A stretch of DNA of 64,000 nucleotides from Chlorobiaceae bacterium (GTDB lineage: Bacteria > Bacteroidota > Ignavibacteria > UBA10030 > SZUA-254): NCBI GenBank assembly GCA_013824245.1, contig PNNN01000051.1, positions 1-64,000 on the forward strand, in the 5' to 3' direction. Below, one piece after another: positions 53,693 to 63,260 of this stretch. A model generated the notes under the pieces. The model was not told the DNA's origin. It ran no database searches and saw nothing but the letters and a program-made list of their open reading frames with translations. Positions within the stretch are counted from its first letter, which is position 1; each line of letters starts with the position of its first letter. The position numbers and the translations under genes are program-made.

Positions 53693-54490
53693 TTATTCAA
53701 TTGACTTTAAAAATTTTCTAAGAATTTTATTAAATTCTTCAGGATTTTCAACATTCGACATATGTGCGGCATTCGGAATTATATGAAGCGCGGAATCGCT
53801 TATTTTTTCTTTCATTGAAATTGAACAAGATGGAGGTGTAAGTTCATCGAACTGTCCGACCATTATTAAAGTGGGAATTTTGATGCTCGGCAGGAACGCT
53901 GTTGAATTTGTGCGTCCCGCTAACGCAATCATCATTCCAGCCATAGCATTTGCAGAATTTCTTTCGATGATATCGTGCAAATGTCTCCATACTTCTGTTT
54001 TTTTGTGAACATTATTTTCCGTGAGCACAGCCGGAAGAAACTTGTTTGCAAATTTCTTCATACCGTAGATTTTAACTTTTCTTGCGTCAGTAGCACGCTT
54101 GATTTTAACCTCATTTGAATCATCTTCACTTCGTGTATCACATAAAACAAGTCCTATGAAGCGATCTTGATTTCTCTCAACTGCGCGAAGCGCTATATAA
54201 CCGCCCATCGATGATCCAACAATCACTGCTTTTGGGATGTGTAAAATATCGAGCAGACCGAACAGATCGTCAACGCAATACTCGATTGTATATTGCCCAT
54301 TGCCAACGTCGCTCAATCCGTGTCCTCTTACGTCGTATGATAAAACTGCATAATCTTTTTTAAATTCTGCGACCTGCGGTCTCCACATTTCTTTACTGAA
54401 AGGAAAACCGTGTATAAAAATTACCGGTACACCCGTATTGGGTCCTTCAATTGAATAATCAATGCCAAAGCCATTAACTTTTACGTACAT
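53693..54490 (-). CDS. Alpha/beta hydrolase
   Basis: Seen: an oxyanion-side HG motif (VIFIHGFPFSKEMW), the nucleophile elbow GSSMGGYIAL, an acid in GQFDELTPP, and the final His in NAAHMSNVENPEEF. These give a complete Ser-Asp-His triad in a typical 265-residue protein without signal peptide. The pattern is close to 3-oxoadipate enol-lactonase-like and other small esterase families, but no pathway genes for these are near. It sits within the haem cluster between TerC and hemB, 32 bases before the hemB start, and is presumably co-transcribed. Substrate unknown. Confidence 0.85.
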   Translation of the reverse strand: MYVKVNGFGIDYSIEGPNTGVPVIFIHGFPFSKEMWRPQVAEFKKDYAVLSYDVRGHGLSDVGNGQYTIEYCVDDLFGLLDILHIPKAVIVGSSMGGYIALRAVERNQDRFIGLVLCDTRSEDDSNEVKIKRATDARKVKIYGMKKFANKFLPAVLTENNVHKKTEVWRHLHDIIERNSANAMAGMMIALAGRTNSTAFLPSIKIPTLIMVGQFDELTPPSCSISMKEKISDSALHIIPNAAHMSNVENPEEFNKILRKFLKSIE

Positions 54491-54606
54491 ATTAACTTCT
54501 CCTGCTCGTCATATATCGATTAAGAAATTGATAAGATATAAAAATTGATTCCGATGATCGAGTTTCATACAGATAGTATATAAAAAATATTTTACCGCTA
54601 TTAGAA

Positions 54607-55530
54607 CTATTTCGATTTATCTTTTTTGTCGGGATGAAGAATTGATAGAACAATTGAAGTGGCAATTATAATAAATATAGCCGCAAGTGATGATAAAATA
54701 GGAACCTGATACCACGGTTCAATAAGCATTTTTACTCCGATGAAACCAAGTACAATCGAAAGTCCATATTTGAGATAGCGGAATTCATTCATGAATCCCG
54801 CGAGAACGAAATAAAGAGCGCGTAATCCTAATATTGCAAAAATATTTGAAGTATAGATGATAAATGTATCTTGCGTAATCGAAAAAATAGCGGGAATTGA
54901 ATCGGTAGCAAACGCAATGTCGGTGCTTTCTATCATTAGAAGGACTAATAAGAGCGGTGTCGCGAATCGTTTTCCCTCTTGCACAACGAAAAATTTTTCT
55001 CCGACATAATCTTTAGTCACAGGGAACAATTTTCTCGCAAATCGAACCAAAGGATTATTCTCGGGATGAATTTCAGTCTCTCTCTGTACAGCCAATTTTA
55101 TTGCCGTGAATATTAAAAAGGCACCTAAGAGATAGAGTATCCAATGAAACTGTGAAATTAATGCCGCACCCGCAACAATAAATATTGCCCGAAAAACTAT
55201 AGCGCTAAGGATGCCCCAAAAAAGTACTTTATGTTGCGCGCTCCGAGGAACAGAAAAATAAGAGAAAATAATAATAAAAACGAAAACATTGTCTACAGAT
55301 AATGCTTTCTCTACTACATATCCTGTGTAATATTCAAGCGCTTTTATAGGTCCACTCTCATACCAAATGAATAACCCGAATAGCAAAGCAAGTGCTACCC
55401 AAACAGCACTCCATGCGAGCGCTTCCTTCATACTAGGAAAGTGTGCTTTCTTTTGGATTACCCCCAAATCCAAAATCAACATTAAAATAATAAAAACATT
55501 AAAAAGAAGTAGAATCAGGTTTTCGTTCAA
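54607..55530 (-). CDS. TerC/Alx-family membrane protein
   Basis: Integral membrane protein, probably exporting manganese or another metal; the family is also tied to tellurite resistance and to metal supply for exported enzymes. Seen: about eight helices, with the conserved ALEYYTGYVVEKALSVDNVFVFIIIF (the SxDN motif) and ESTDIAFATDSIPAIFSITQD (the second acidic motif) of the TerC family. At 307 aa it is normal. It lies in the haem cluster between hemY/G and the hydrolase but has 116-200 base gaps on both sides, so it may have its own promoter. No yybP-ykoY manganese riboswitch was recognised upstream. Confidence 0.92.
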   Translation of the reverse strand: MNENLILLLFNVFIILMLILDLGVIQKKAHFPSMKEALAWSAVWVALALLFGLFIWYESGPIKALEYYTGYVVEKALSVDNVFVFIIIFSYFSVPRSAQHKVLFWGILSAIVFRAIFIVAGAALISQFHWILYLLGAFLIFTAIKLAVQRETEIHPENNPLVRFARKLFPVTKDYVGEKFFVVQEGKRFATPLLLVLLMIESTDIAFATDSIPAIFSITQDTFIIYTSNIFAILGLRALYFVLAGFMNEFRYLKYGLSIVLGFIGVKMLIEPWYQVPILSSLAAIFIIIATSIVLSILHPDKKDKSK

Positions 55531-55730
55531 AGAACCCCTCGAAATAAATTGTGATTGAATATTTCTCTGAAGAATTAATTGTTGCCGTTACTTATTTATG
55601 AAAACACCCGAATTAGTAATATCGTTCGGATGATCGATCCGTTTATGATGAAATTATTGTTTTGATCATTAAACGGGATCCCTATTCGAGTTAAATAAAT
55701 GTACTAATTTTGAATAACAAATGCACATTA

Positions 55731-57143
55731 TCAAGAATGGTCACGGTTTAAATAATCAACGATTTTTTTACAAGTTTTGTCAGAATTCATAAAACAATCT
55801 CCAACCGCTATCCCGCCACGATAGTTGCTGGCAACGAATGTGCCTTGGAAATTGTCTTCAAATCGAGTTATCTTATCGAGGATTTTACCGTAACCTAAAT
55901 TGTATTGCGGTATCGCTCTCTTCCAGCGTGCAATTTTTTGGTAAACCGGTTTACCTTCAATTTGCATCAACGCTTGTAAATCATCGAGCACGATTTTAAG
56001 AATCTCATCATCATCGAATTCGGTAAGTTCCGGTTGCCGTGAGCCGCCGACAAAAGTTGTGAGAGCAATATGATCTCTTGGCGCTCGATTCGGAAAAAGT
56101 GAAGAGGACCAGATGGTGCCCAATATATTTTTGTGCTCAACGGCAGGCACAAGAAAACCGAATCCGTCAAGATTGCGATTGATTTGCTTGTCTGCAAATC
56201 CGAGGAACACTTCAGCCACAGGAGGATAGTAAATTGACCGCAAAACTGAAGCTGTTTCGGGATCGATCTTTTCTATGATCGAAGCGGTGGCATCGGCAGG
56301 AGATGAGAGTACAACCACTGGAGCTTCGAGCTTTAATCGTTCACCGTTTTGAATAAACGTTACAGTATAAATAGGTCTGTTGCCAACTTTCATCGGGATT
56401 ACGCTTTCAACTGTTGATTCATTGATGATCGCGGTGCCGAGCGCTCTTGAAATATTTACCGGTAAACTCTGCATCCCGTCATGAAACGAAAATAATTTCG
56501 CACGGTCTTTTGCAATTTCTTTACGTGCTTTGCGTTCTCTGCGCGATCCAATCATTCCTTTAATCAACCCGCCGTATTTTTCTTCTAACGCGTATAATTT
56601 GGGAAATGCGTGCTTAACCGACAATGTTTCAGGGTTGCCCGCATATACACCGGCAACAAACGGATTGATTGCATAATCTAAAAATTCTTTTCCAAGTCTT
56701 CGTTCAACAAACTGGGCAATTGTTTCTTCCGAATTGCCTCTGCCAATGAACGGTTCTTTTAACAATCGCAATTTGCCGCCTGCACTCCACAATTTTGTTC
56801 GAATGAAAGATAATGGATCCATCGGCACAGGAAGCAATGTTCCGTTCTTTACAATATACCGTTTGGATGATTGCTCGTTTGCATAAATGCGTTGAGATTC
56901 AATTCCTAAGCTACTGATGATTTCCCCAATCAATGGAGTGGTTTCGAGCGCGCTGTTAGGACCTGTTTCAATCAGCCATCCGTTATCGGGAACAGTCTTC
57001 ATTGTGCCGCCAACGGCGCTATCTTTTTCTAGGACTGTTACATCAATGTTTTGTTTCGAAAGCAAGTATGCTGTCAGCAATCCGGATATTCCGCCACCGA
57101 TTACAATTACCGAATTATTCATCTGTGAGTTTGCATGTTGCAT
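55731..57143 (-). CDS. hemY: Protoporphyrinogen (or coproporphyrinogen III) oxidase, FAD-dependent
   Basis: Oxidises the porphyrinogen ring late in haem synthesis. Seen: the FAD-binding dinucleotide fold VIVIGGGISGLLTAYLLSKQ, ETGPNSALETTPL, FVAGVYAGNPETLSVKHAFP, and the C-terminal NYRGGIAVGDCFMN. This is the HemY/HemG-type flavoprotein and uses oxygen as acceptor in known members. In Gram-negatives it makes protoporphyrin IX; in Actinobacteria and Firmicutes, related enzymes (CgoX) make coproporphyrin III. With ferrochelatase next to it either route is possible, but the classic route is likely in this group. A second ATG (57122) is possible. At 470 aa it is complete. Confidence 0.9.
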   Translation of the reverse strand: MQHANSQMNNSVIVIGGGISGLLTAYLLSKQNIDVTVLEKDSAVGGTMKTVPDNGWLIETGPNSALETTPLIGEIISSLGIESQRIYANEQSSKRYIVKNGTLLPVPMDPLSFIRTKLWSAGGKLRLLKEPFIGRGNSEETIAQFVERRLGKEFLDYAINPFVAGVYAGNPETLSVKHAFPKLYALEEKYGGLIKGMIGSRRERKARKEIAKDRAKLFSFHDGMQSLPVNISRALGTAIINESTVESVIPMKVGNRPIYTVTFIQNGERLKLEAPVVVLSSPADATASIIEKIDPETASVLRSIYYPPVAEVFLGFADKQINRNLDGFGFLVPAVEHKNILGTIWSSSLFPNRAPRDHIALTTFVGGSRQPELTEFDDDEILKIVLDDLQALMQIEGKPVYQKIARWKRAIPQYNLGYGKILDKITRFEDNFQGTFVASNYRGGIAVGDCFMNSDKTCKKIVDYLNRDHS

Positions 57144-57186
57144 TTTGATTGAATTGATATCTATAATTAATAAACAGTTGTACGGT

Positions 57187-58170
57187 TTAAATCTGTTCCA
57201 GCACTAACGCAGTCAAGCATGCAATGAAGTCAGCATCATTATTTAATGCCGGCATGATTTCAAATCTGCTCGCTCCGTTTTCCATTGCGTATTTTCTCAT
57301 TTCGATTCCAATTTCATGAAGTGTTTCAATATGATCTGTTACGAACGAGATTGGAATGATAAGAAAATTTTTTCTGCCTCTCGCGGTCAGTTCCGTAATC
57401 GCATCATGCAGAGATGGACCAAGCCATTTAATCGGCCCGACTTTACTTTGATAGCAAACTGTGTGTGGAGAATTCCATTTACCTTTTTGAAGAACAAGTT
57501 TAACCGTTTCAATAATATGATTTTGATACGGGTCTCCTTTTTTTACATAACTTACAGGAATACTATGTGCGCTAAAAACCAGATCGATATCTGTCGGACC
57601 GATGTCAGTAAAACTTGCCAACGCTGAATTTATATGATTTATAATTGCATTTATATATAATGAATGGGTGTAAAAAGATTCTATCGTTCCTAATTGAACG
57701 GGGTTGTAATTTAGAAGCGCGCATTGTTTCTTCCATTCCTTTATGCTTGAAAGAGTGGTTGCTTTTGAGTATTGTGGGTAGAGTGGGAGTAAAATTATTT
57801 TTGAAAACGTATCATGTTTGATTTTTAGTATAACTTCTTCCGTGTTCGGATGCCAGTAACGCATTGCGACGAAAACTTCTGCATTAGTATGTTTATTTAA
57901 ACTTTGCTCAAGCGCGACTGCCTGCGCCCGGGTTAAAGAGAGAATGGGAGACTTGCCGCCTATTGTACGGTAATTTTCTTTTACTTTCGTAGAGCGGCTT
58001 GCTGCAATTTTTCGCGCAATAAATCGACGGGCAAGAAAAGCGCCGGGGAAATTTATTATGTCAGGATCGGAAAAAAGGTTGTACAAAAATGGCTCAACTG
58101 AATCTAACGAATCAGGTCCTCCAAGCTGAAAAAGAATCACGGCTATTTTATTTGTTAAATTTTTCAACAT
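57187..58170 (-). CDS. hemH: Ferrochelatase
   Basis: Inserts Fe2+ into protoporphyrin IX (or coproporphyrin III). Seen: LFQLGGPDSLDSVEPFLYNLFSDPDII at the N-terminus, RYWHPNTEEVI, the catalytic His in VFSAHSIPVSYVKKGDPY, and the region CYQSKVGPIKWLGPSL. At 327 aa it is normal. The last residues contain no 2Fe-2S cysteine motif. It is followed by hemY/G after a 43-base gap and preceded by the unknown secreted protein. Confidence 0.95.
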   Translation of the reverse strand: MLKNLTNKIAVILFQLGGPDSLDSVEPFLYNLFSDPDIINFPGAFLARRFIARKIAASRSTKVKENYRTIGGKSPILSLTRAQAVALEQSLNKHTNAEVFVAMRYWHPNTEEVILKIKHDTFSKIILLPLYPQYSKATTLSSIKEWKKQCALLNYNPVQLGTIESFYTHSLYINAIINHINSALASFTDIGPTDIDLVFSAHSIPVSYVKKGDPYQNHIIETVKLVLQKGKWNSPHTVCYQSKVGPIKWLGPSLHDAITELTARGRKNFLIIPISFVTDHIETLHEIGIEMRKYAMENGASRFEIMPALNNDADFIACLTALVLEQI

Positions 58171-58189
58171 TTGATTAAAAAGATTAAAA

Positions 58190-59014
58190 TTAATAGATGC
58201 ATGTACTGATCACATAATCTAAATCTTCACCTGTAACTGCATCCACATATACATCCCAACAATTCAAGGATATTTTCCATGCTTTTCTGTATTCAACATA
58301 TCTTGTTTTCAAATCTCTTGGATGAGACCAACGATATACAAGAGCCATCGTAAGATTCGTTGAGATAATGTCATCCTTTGATATGTTTATTTTTTTTATT
58401 AACGATTTCCATCCTCCGTACGAAATTTCTTTCCCAATAATAATTTCTTTTGCTTGATTTTCATTTATTGAAATATCCCCGGATGAAAACAATAAAGTTG
58501 GGACACAATTGGAATGAAAATAATGTAAAACCCCAAGCTTTGAAAGCTGTACATTTACTTTGCCGCCCTTAGAAGGATCAGATACTTCTAATTGATACGG
58601 GAATCTTTTCTCGAATTGAAAGTAATACAATTCTCCCCTAAGATCGTTTTGTTCACCTTGCGCTACCAAAATGAGTTCGGAAGATGAAACATTAAACAAC
58701 TCTTTCCATTCATCAATGAATTTTAGAATAACCGCAAGAGCATACTCGCTGGTTATTGTATCTTTAAGAGAGGGTAAAATATTTATTTCATGATCGGTTC
58801 TTAGGTCAGGTGTGAGTAATAAGGTATCAATTTTTATTTTTGTATTATTAAATTTATACTTGTTGTTAAATTTAGTCCAAAGCTTATTAAATTTATTAAT
58901 GCGTTCTTCTGAAAATCGTAAAGTAGGTGGGTATCCGTCTGGGTTTTTAATGGTAATCTGAAAACAATTTAAAGATATAAAAAAAAATAGTCCAAATAAA
59001 AAAATATTCTTCAT
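58190..59014 (-). CDS. Unknown secreted protein, PepSY-like end, AT-rich gene
   Basis: I do not recognise the gene. Seen: a hydrophobic N-terminus (MKNIFLFGLFFFISLNC) that could be a lipoprotein signal, with the Cys at residue 17 in a poor lipobox (SLNC). The C-terminal WDVYVDAVTGEDL resembles the final strand of PepSY/FTP inhibitor-type domains (N-terminal propeptides of metallopeptidases). The middle has Asn/Lys/Ile-rich, low-GC codons, unlike the neighbouring haem genes, which suggests recent acquisition or relaxed selection. It sits between GT2 and hemH on the same strand. No protease follows. Function unknown. Confidence 0.6.
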   Translation of the reverse strand: MKNIFLFGLFFFISLNCFQITIKNPDGYPPTLRFSEERINKFNKLWTKFNNKYKFNNTKIKIDTLLLTPDLRTDHEINILPSLKDTITSEYALAVILKFIDEWKELFNVSSSELILVAQGEQNDLRGELYYFQFEKRFPYQLEVSDPSKGGKVNVQLSKLGVLHYFHSNCVPTLLFSSGDISINENQAKEIIIGKEISYGGWKSLIKKINISKDDIISTNLTMALVYRWSHPRDLKTRYVEYRKAWKISLNCWDVYVDAVTGEDLDYVISTCIY

Positions 59015-59091
59015 ATTTTACTACTCCCGAAAATTATAAATTATAGACTGAGATATTTTCACAAATTATTTGTAGCAATTTTGCGTTTTAA

Positions 59092-59775
59092 TTAATCAAC
59101 GAATTTATATTTGAACAACGTCCAAATGGCTTCAATTCCGTCTTTCCATTTTATTTTCTTGCCTTCGTTTTTCGTTCGCGGATAATAATGAATCGGTAAT
59201 TCAACTATCTTCTCACCGCGCTTTAAAACCTTTGCAGTAACCTCGGGGCAGAATTCGAAACGAACGCATCGCAATTGTATTTTTTTTAATAGGTCTGCTC
59301 TGAAAACTTTATAACAAGTCGGTTCATCTGTGATGTTGGAGTTGTAGAGGAAGTTTGTCAACCACGATAAAAATTTTCCTCCGATATAAAAACTGAAATA
59401 ACTATGCTGATGTGTTGTGCCAAGTTCGCGCGAGCCGTAAACAACATTTGTTTTTCCATCGATGATCGGTTTCATAAGTTTCGGATAATCTTCCGGCTCG
59501 TACTCCAGATCGGCATCTTGAATGATGACGATATCTCCTGTAACGTGCTCAATCCCGCTGCGGATTGCTTTCCCTTTTCCGTAATTTCTTTCGTGAAATA
59601 CAACCTTCACACTCTCAAGCTTCGCGTATTCTCCGATGATTTCCCGCGACCGGTCGGTTGAATAATCATCAACGATAATAATTTCTTTTTCAACATTGAC
59701 TTTTAAAACTTTATCGAACAGTTGTCGGAGTGTTCGTTCTTCATTGTAAACAGGAATGATTACAGATAGTTTCAT
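59092..59775 (-). CDS. Family 2 glycosyltransferase (polyprenol-phosphate sugar synthase-like)
   Basis: Seen: the GT2 N-terminus SVIIPVYNEERTLRQLFDKV, IIIVDDYSTDRSREI, the DXD-containing IVIIQDADLEYEPEDYPKLM, and YGSRELG. Length 227 aa and lack of C-terminal transmembrane helices fit the DPM1/GtrB-like enzymes that load a sugar onto polyprenyl phosphate. The next gene downstream (- strand) would be hypothetical, but the one upstream is a GT-C type membrane protein, which makes a two-step lipid-linked glycosylation pair likely. The sugar is unknown. Confidence 0.87.
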   Translation of the reverse strand: MKLSVIIPVYNEERTLRQLFDKVLKVNVEKEIIIVDDYSTDRSREIIGEYAKLESVKVVFHERNYGKGKAIRSGIEHVTGDIVIIQDADLEYEPEDYPKLMKPIIDGKTNVVYGSRELGTTHQHSYFSFYIGGKFLSWLTNFLYNSNITDEPTCYKVFRADLLKKIQLRCVRFEFCPEVTAKVLKRGEKIVELPIHYYPRTKNEGKKIKWKDGIEAIWTLFKYKFVD

Positions 59776-59792
59776 TTTGTGAGATTATCCTT

Positions 59793-61346
59793 TTATTCTT
59801 TCAGCGATAAAGAACGTTGAAGTCCAAATGCCGATACAGTTATTGATGAGGCGAGCAAAACAATTCCCACGATAATAATCCATCCCTGAATATTTGCGCT
59901 CAATCCGTAAGTGAACCAAAAATCTATTGTATGAAGAAGTTTTGAACGATCTTCTTCTCCGATTGGCAATCTTTTATCGGGTGTATCCTGACTAATGCCA
60001 AGTCGTGGATAATTTCCTTCAAGATGTTCACCAATATTTCTTTTTAGCATTTTCCAATGTCCAATAATTGGAGAATAATTTGGGATGAAGTGTGCCTTTG
60101 AAAGAAATTCAGGGTCGTCGAAGTTTTTTTGATATGGATATTCGCCGATTTCTCTTAAGTACGCACCGGCATAAATTGAAATACCGCCGATTTGGACAAT
60201 GAATCCGAGAACGGTAAGCGTAATTGCAAATTGTTTAACTATCTTTTGTGCTCGGTTGAGATAGAATGCAATCATTAAGAAGAAAAGCGGGAGAAATGGC
60301 GATAGATATCTGGGACCCCAACTGCCATCGCCGCCCCATGCGATATATACACTCGATAAAATCAAATTGACGATAAACATTCCTCCGATTAAGTATGTTT
60401 CATCTCTATGGTGTTTGCGAAATTCATTGATTGTCGGAAAGATGAGTAACAAGAGAGGAGCAAACCAAAACATTCCTTTTCCCGGACTAAATAATAATCC
60501 GAACATTCCGACATAAAAAGGAATGTTGAACGAAGTTCCTCCGGCATAACCAGTGTTTAACGGATTTGAGAATCGAATAAAATTATACAATCCCGTTCCC
60601 ATAAATCCAATCAGGATAATCGGTATAGAAAATTTTAACAGGACAGAGAATTTCATGTCATTTTTGCCGGTGAATATTTTCCAGAAGATGTATAGACCAA
60701 GCGGCAGCAAATTTATCACGAACGCCAACTTTGTGAGTATACCATATCCAATAAAAATCCCAGCGATGATTACATCTTTAGATTTTTTTTCCTTAAGCGC
60801 GCGGATTATATATCCCGTTCCACCTATCATACATAATGCAAGTATCGGTTCACGCATGAACATTTTTAGATATGGGAGAAGAAATGTTGTCAATATTAGC
60901 GCAATAGCCATGCCGACTGATAACCGACGAGTCACTCCATAATAACGTGAGAGCGAATAAAACATAATCGCTATCCACGCTCCAACAAAAGCACTTGTGA
61001 GTGAGACTGCGGCTTTGATTATTAATGTAGATAAGGATGGAGATATAGAGATGATCGATGTGATTCCATATCCTATCAGATACATCGGTATCCCCGCGAT
61101 GATATTGCCTGCTTCGTACCATGTATATGATTTTCCATCGAGGGTGGTGCTGTTGGGTGCGTCTGGGAAGGGAATAGCAAAACTGCCGTTCTTAATAATG
61201 TTTTCTACAGTTAGATACATCGAAACTTCATCGCTGGAAACAAGTCGTGCGCCGCTGATAAAAAATAGAATTGAAAGGATGAAGAGAAAAAGAAAAAATT
61301 TTACCTTCCGTTCCGAAAAAAATATCGATACTTTCTGATCCATCAT
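59793..61346 (-). CDS. GT-C type membrane glycosyltransferase (ArnT/PMT-like, GT39/GT83)
   Basis: Predicted to transfer a sugar from a polyprenyl-phosphate donor to protein or lipid outside the membrane. Seen: SGARLVSSDEVSMYLTVENII, where the acidic DE in the first loop fits the catalytic position of GT-C enzymes, and about 11 transmembrane helices (KFFLFLFILSILFFIS, LLFPTINEFR...). A large periplasmic segment precedes the final helix. At 517 aa the length is normal for ArnT/PMT-like proteins. The start could be 61346 or 61343 (two ATGs). It is 17 bases upstream of the GT2 gene, so the pair is a unit. The acceptor is not known. Confidence 0.78.
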   Translation of the reverse strand: MMDQKVSIFFSERKVKFFLFLFILSILFFISGARLVSSDEVSMYLTVENIIKNGSFAIPFPDAPNSTTLDGKSYTWYEAGNIIAGIPMYLIGYGITSIISISPSLSTLIIKAAVSLTSAFVGAWIAIMFYSLSRYYGVTRRLSVGMAIALILTTFLLPYLKMFMREPILALCMIGGTGYIIRALKEKKSKDVIIAGIFIGYGILTKLAFVINLLPLGLYIFWKIFTGKNDMKFSVLLKFSIPIILIGFMGTGLYNFIRFSNPLNTGYAGGTSFNIPFYVGMFGLLFSPGKGMFWFAPLLLLIFPTINEFRKHHRDETYLIGGMFIVNLILSSVYIAWGGDGSWGPRYLSPFLPLFFLMIAFYLNRAQKIVKQFAITLTVLGFIVQIGGISIYAGAYLREIGEYPYQKNFDDPEFLSKAHFIPNYSPIIGHWKMLKRNIGEHLEGNYPRLGISQDTPDKRLPIGEEDRSKLLHTIDFWFTYGLSANIQGWIIIVGIVLLASSITVSAFGLQRSLSLKE

Positions 61347-61410
61347 CCTTCTTTATTAGAATTTAGTTTTACGGAATAAAAAATCGTAAATGAAATTACA
61401 ATATCAAGAG

Positions 61411-62454
61411 TTACAAATGAAACGATACACTTTCTTCTTTAACCGCATTGATAAATTCCCTCGCATGTTCAACGGGGATGTCGGGCAGTATGCCATGCCC
61501 TAAGTTAAATATATGTCCGTTACCTTTTCCGAATTTCTCTAAAATCATTTTCACTTCTTGCCGAATGCGTTCCGGTTTTGTGTAAAGGATTGTTGGATCC
61601 ATATTTCCCTGAAGAGCGGTAGTACTGCCGATTAATTTTCGCACCATTCCAATGTCGTTTGACCAATCCAAACCAACAACGTCGCAGCCGGTAGCGGCAA
61701 TTTTCTCAAGAGAGTGGCCGCAATCTTTACAGAAAACAATTATGGGTGCGCCTTTTGTTTTCGTTTCTTCTATGATTTGTCGGATGTAATATAATGAAAA
61801 TTCCTGAAATGCATCCTGCGTTAAAATACCCCCCCAGGTATCGAATATCTGGACTGCCTGCGCGCCGGCTTCGATCTGAGCGCTTAAATATGCCGCAACC
61901 GATTTTGCGAGTTTATCAAGCAATTGATGAGCAAGTTTAGGTTCGTTGTAAATTAGTTCTTTAGCATATCGGAAATTTTTTGAACCGTGCCCCTCCACCA
62001 TATATGCTGCGAGTGTCCATGGCGATCCGCTAAATCCGATGAGTGGAACACGATCGGAAAGAGATTTTCGGGTCAAACGCAAAGCATCCATTACAAACTT
62101 TAGTTTTTCATTCGGATCAGGAACCTGAATTTTGTTTATATCTTCTTTTGATCTCAACGGTGAAGGGAATCGTGGTCCCCCTTTTCCTTCTTCAACAATT
62201 AATTCCATTCCCATTGCTTCGGGGATAACAAGTATGTCGGAAAAAATTATAGCGGCGTCAACTCTAAGGATATCGACCGGTTGAATTGTAACTTCTGTTG
62301 CAAGCTCAGGAGTTTTGCATAATGTTAGAAAGTCGGTTTTTGCACGAACCGCGCGGTACTCAGGCAAATACCTGCCTGCCTGGCGCATCATCCAAACAGG
62401 AGTTCGATTTGTGGGTTGACGTTTACAAGCTTTAAGAAAAATATCGTTGATCAT
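61411..62454 (-). CDS. hemE: Uroporphyrinogen decarboxylase
   Basis: Removes four carboxyl groups from uroporphyrinogen III to give coproporphyrinogen III. Seen: PVWMMRQAGRYLPEYRAVR at the N-terminus (active-site Arg), the Asp in IIFSDILVIPEAMG, GFSGSPWTLAAYMVEG, QIFDTWGGIL, and FNLGHGILPDIPVEHAREFI at the C-terminus. At 347 aa it is complete. It follows hemD by 17 bases and precedes the GT-C gene by 64 bases. Confidence 0.97.
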   Translation of the reverse strand: MINDIFLKACKRQPTNRTPVWMMRQAGRYLPEYRAVRAKTDFLTLCKTPELATEVTIQPVDILRVDAAIIFSDILVIPEAMGMELIVEEGKGGPRFPSPLRSKEDINKIQVPDPNEKLKFVMDALRLTRKSLSDRVPLIGFSGSPWTLAAYMVEGHGSKNFRYAKELIYNEPKLAHQLLDKLAKSVAAYLSAQIEAGAQAVQIFDTWGGILTQDAFQEFSLYYIRQIIEETKTKGAPIIVFCKDCGHSLEKIAATGCDVVGLDWSNDIGMVRKLIGSTTALQGNMDPTILYTKPERIRQEVKMILEKFGKGNGHIFNLGHGILPDIPVEHAREFINAVKEESVSFHL

Positions 62455-62471
62455 TTGTAATAATTAAATTA

Positions 62472-63257
62472 TTATTGTTCATGTGTATTAAAATAACGAA
62501 TTATAGATTCAATCATCGCTTCGATCGAAGATTGAGATGGTAAAATGTCTGGCTCTAAATCGAATTCTACGAGAGCAGTGGCGGTGGTTGGACCAATTAC
62601 AGCTATCCTGGGCTTTGCACTAAAATATTTATTTTTATCGTTTCCGATTATTTGGAAAAAATTTTTCACCGTTGATGGACTTGTGAAAGTTATTACATCT
62701 ATTTTATTAGCTTCGAGCATTGCTCGAATTATTTCCACATTTTCTCCGCTCGGAGGCAATGTTCGATACACAATAACATCATCAACAGATGCCCCTAAAT
62801 ATTTTAACGTAGATGGAATTGTATCTTTTGCCAAGTCTCCTTTCGGAAATAGGTAACACTTTCCGTTAAGGTTCTCTTCCCTCATCAATCGGGAAAGATC
62901 TAATGCGGTATGTTTCTCAGGAACAGAAATTGAAGTAACTCCTTGTTCAGTAAGAGCTTTCTTGGTTTTCTCACCAACGGCAAATATATTTTTTTTATTC
63001 AGCGTCGAAATCTCCGCATGAAGATATTTCATTCTTTCAAAGAAAAAAGAAACTCCATTCCAGCTTGTGAATATTATGCCATCGTACATATAAAGCTTTC
63101 CAAGAGCATGGTCTACCGGGTCCCAATTTTCAGGTGGATGAATCTCTATCGTAGGAAAGCAGATAGCCACACCGCCGTTAGTGTTGATGAGGTCTATAAT
63201 TTCAGCAGTCTGATTGCCCGCTCTGGTTATTAAGATGGTTTTTCCCGAAAGATTCAT
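62472..63257 (-). CDS. hemD: Uroporphyrinogen-III synthase
   Basis: Closes hydroxymethylbilane with ring-D inversion to uroporphyrinogen III. The family is poorly conserved; the two-domain alpha/beta fold is inferred from FPTIEIHPPENWDPVDHALGKLYMYDGIIFTS..., IFAVGEKTKKALTEQGV, and IDVITFTSPSTVKNFFQII with AVIGPTTATALVEFDLEPDI. These match the usual 'ITFTSPS...VKNF' and 'AVIGPTTA' signature. Location between hemC (three bases away) and hemE makes the assignment firm. 261 aa is normal. Confidence 0.93.
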   Translation of the reverse strand: MNLSGKTILITRAGNQTAEIIDLINTNGGVAICFPTIEIHPPENWDPVDHALGKLYMYDGIIFTSWNGVSFFFERMKYLHAEISTLNKKNIFAVGEKTKKALTEQGVTSISVPEKHTALDLSRLMREENLNGKCYLFPKGDLAKDTIPSTLKYLGASVDDVIVYRTLPPSGENVEIIRAMLEANKIDVITFTSPSTVKNFFQIIGNDKNKYFSAKPRIAVIGPTTATALVEFDLEPDILPSQSSIEAMIESIIRYFNTHEQ

Positions 63258-63260
63258 GAA

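Noticed and set aside
55531-55730. yybP-ykoY manganese riboswitch before the TerC gene
   Set aside because: This riboswitch often precedes TerC-family genes, but I could not find its conserved loop sequences on the - strand here.
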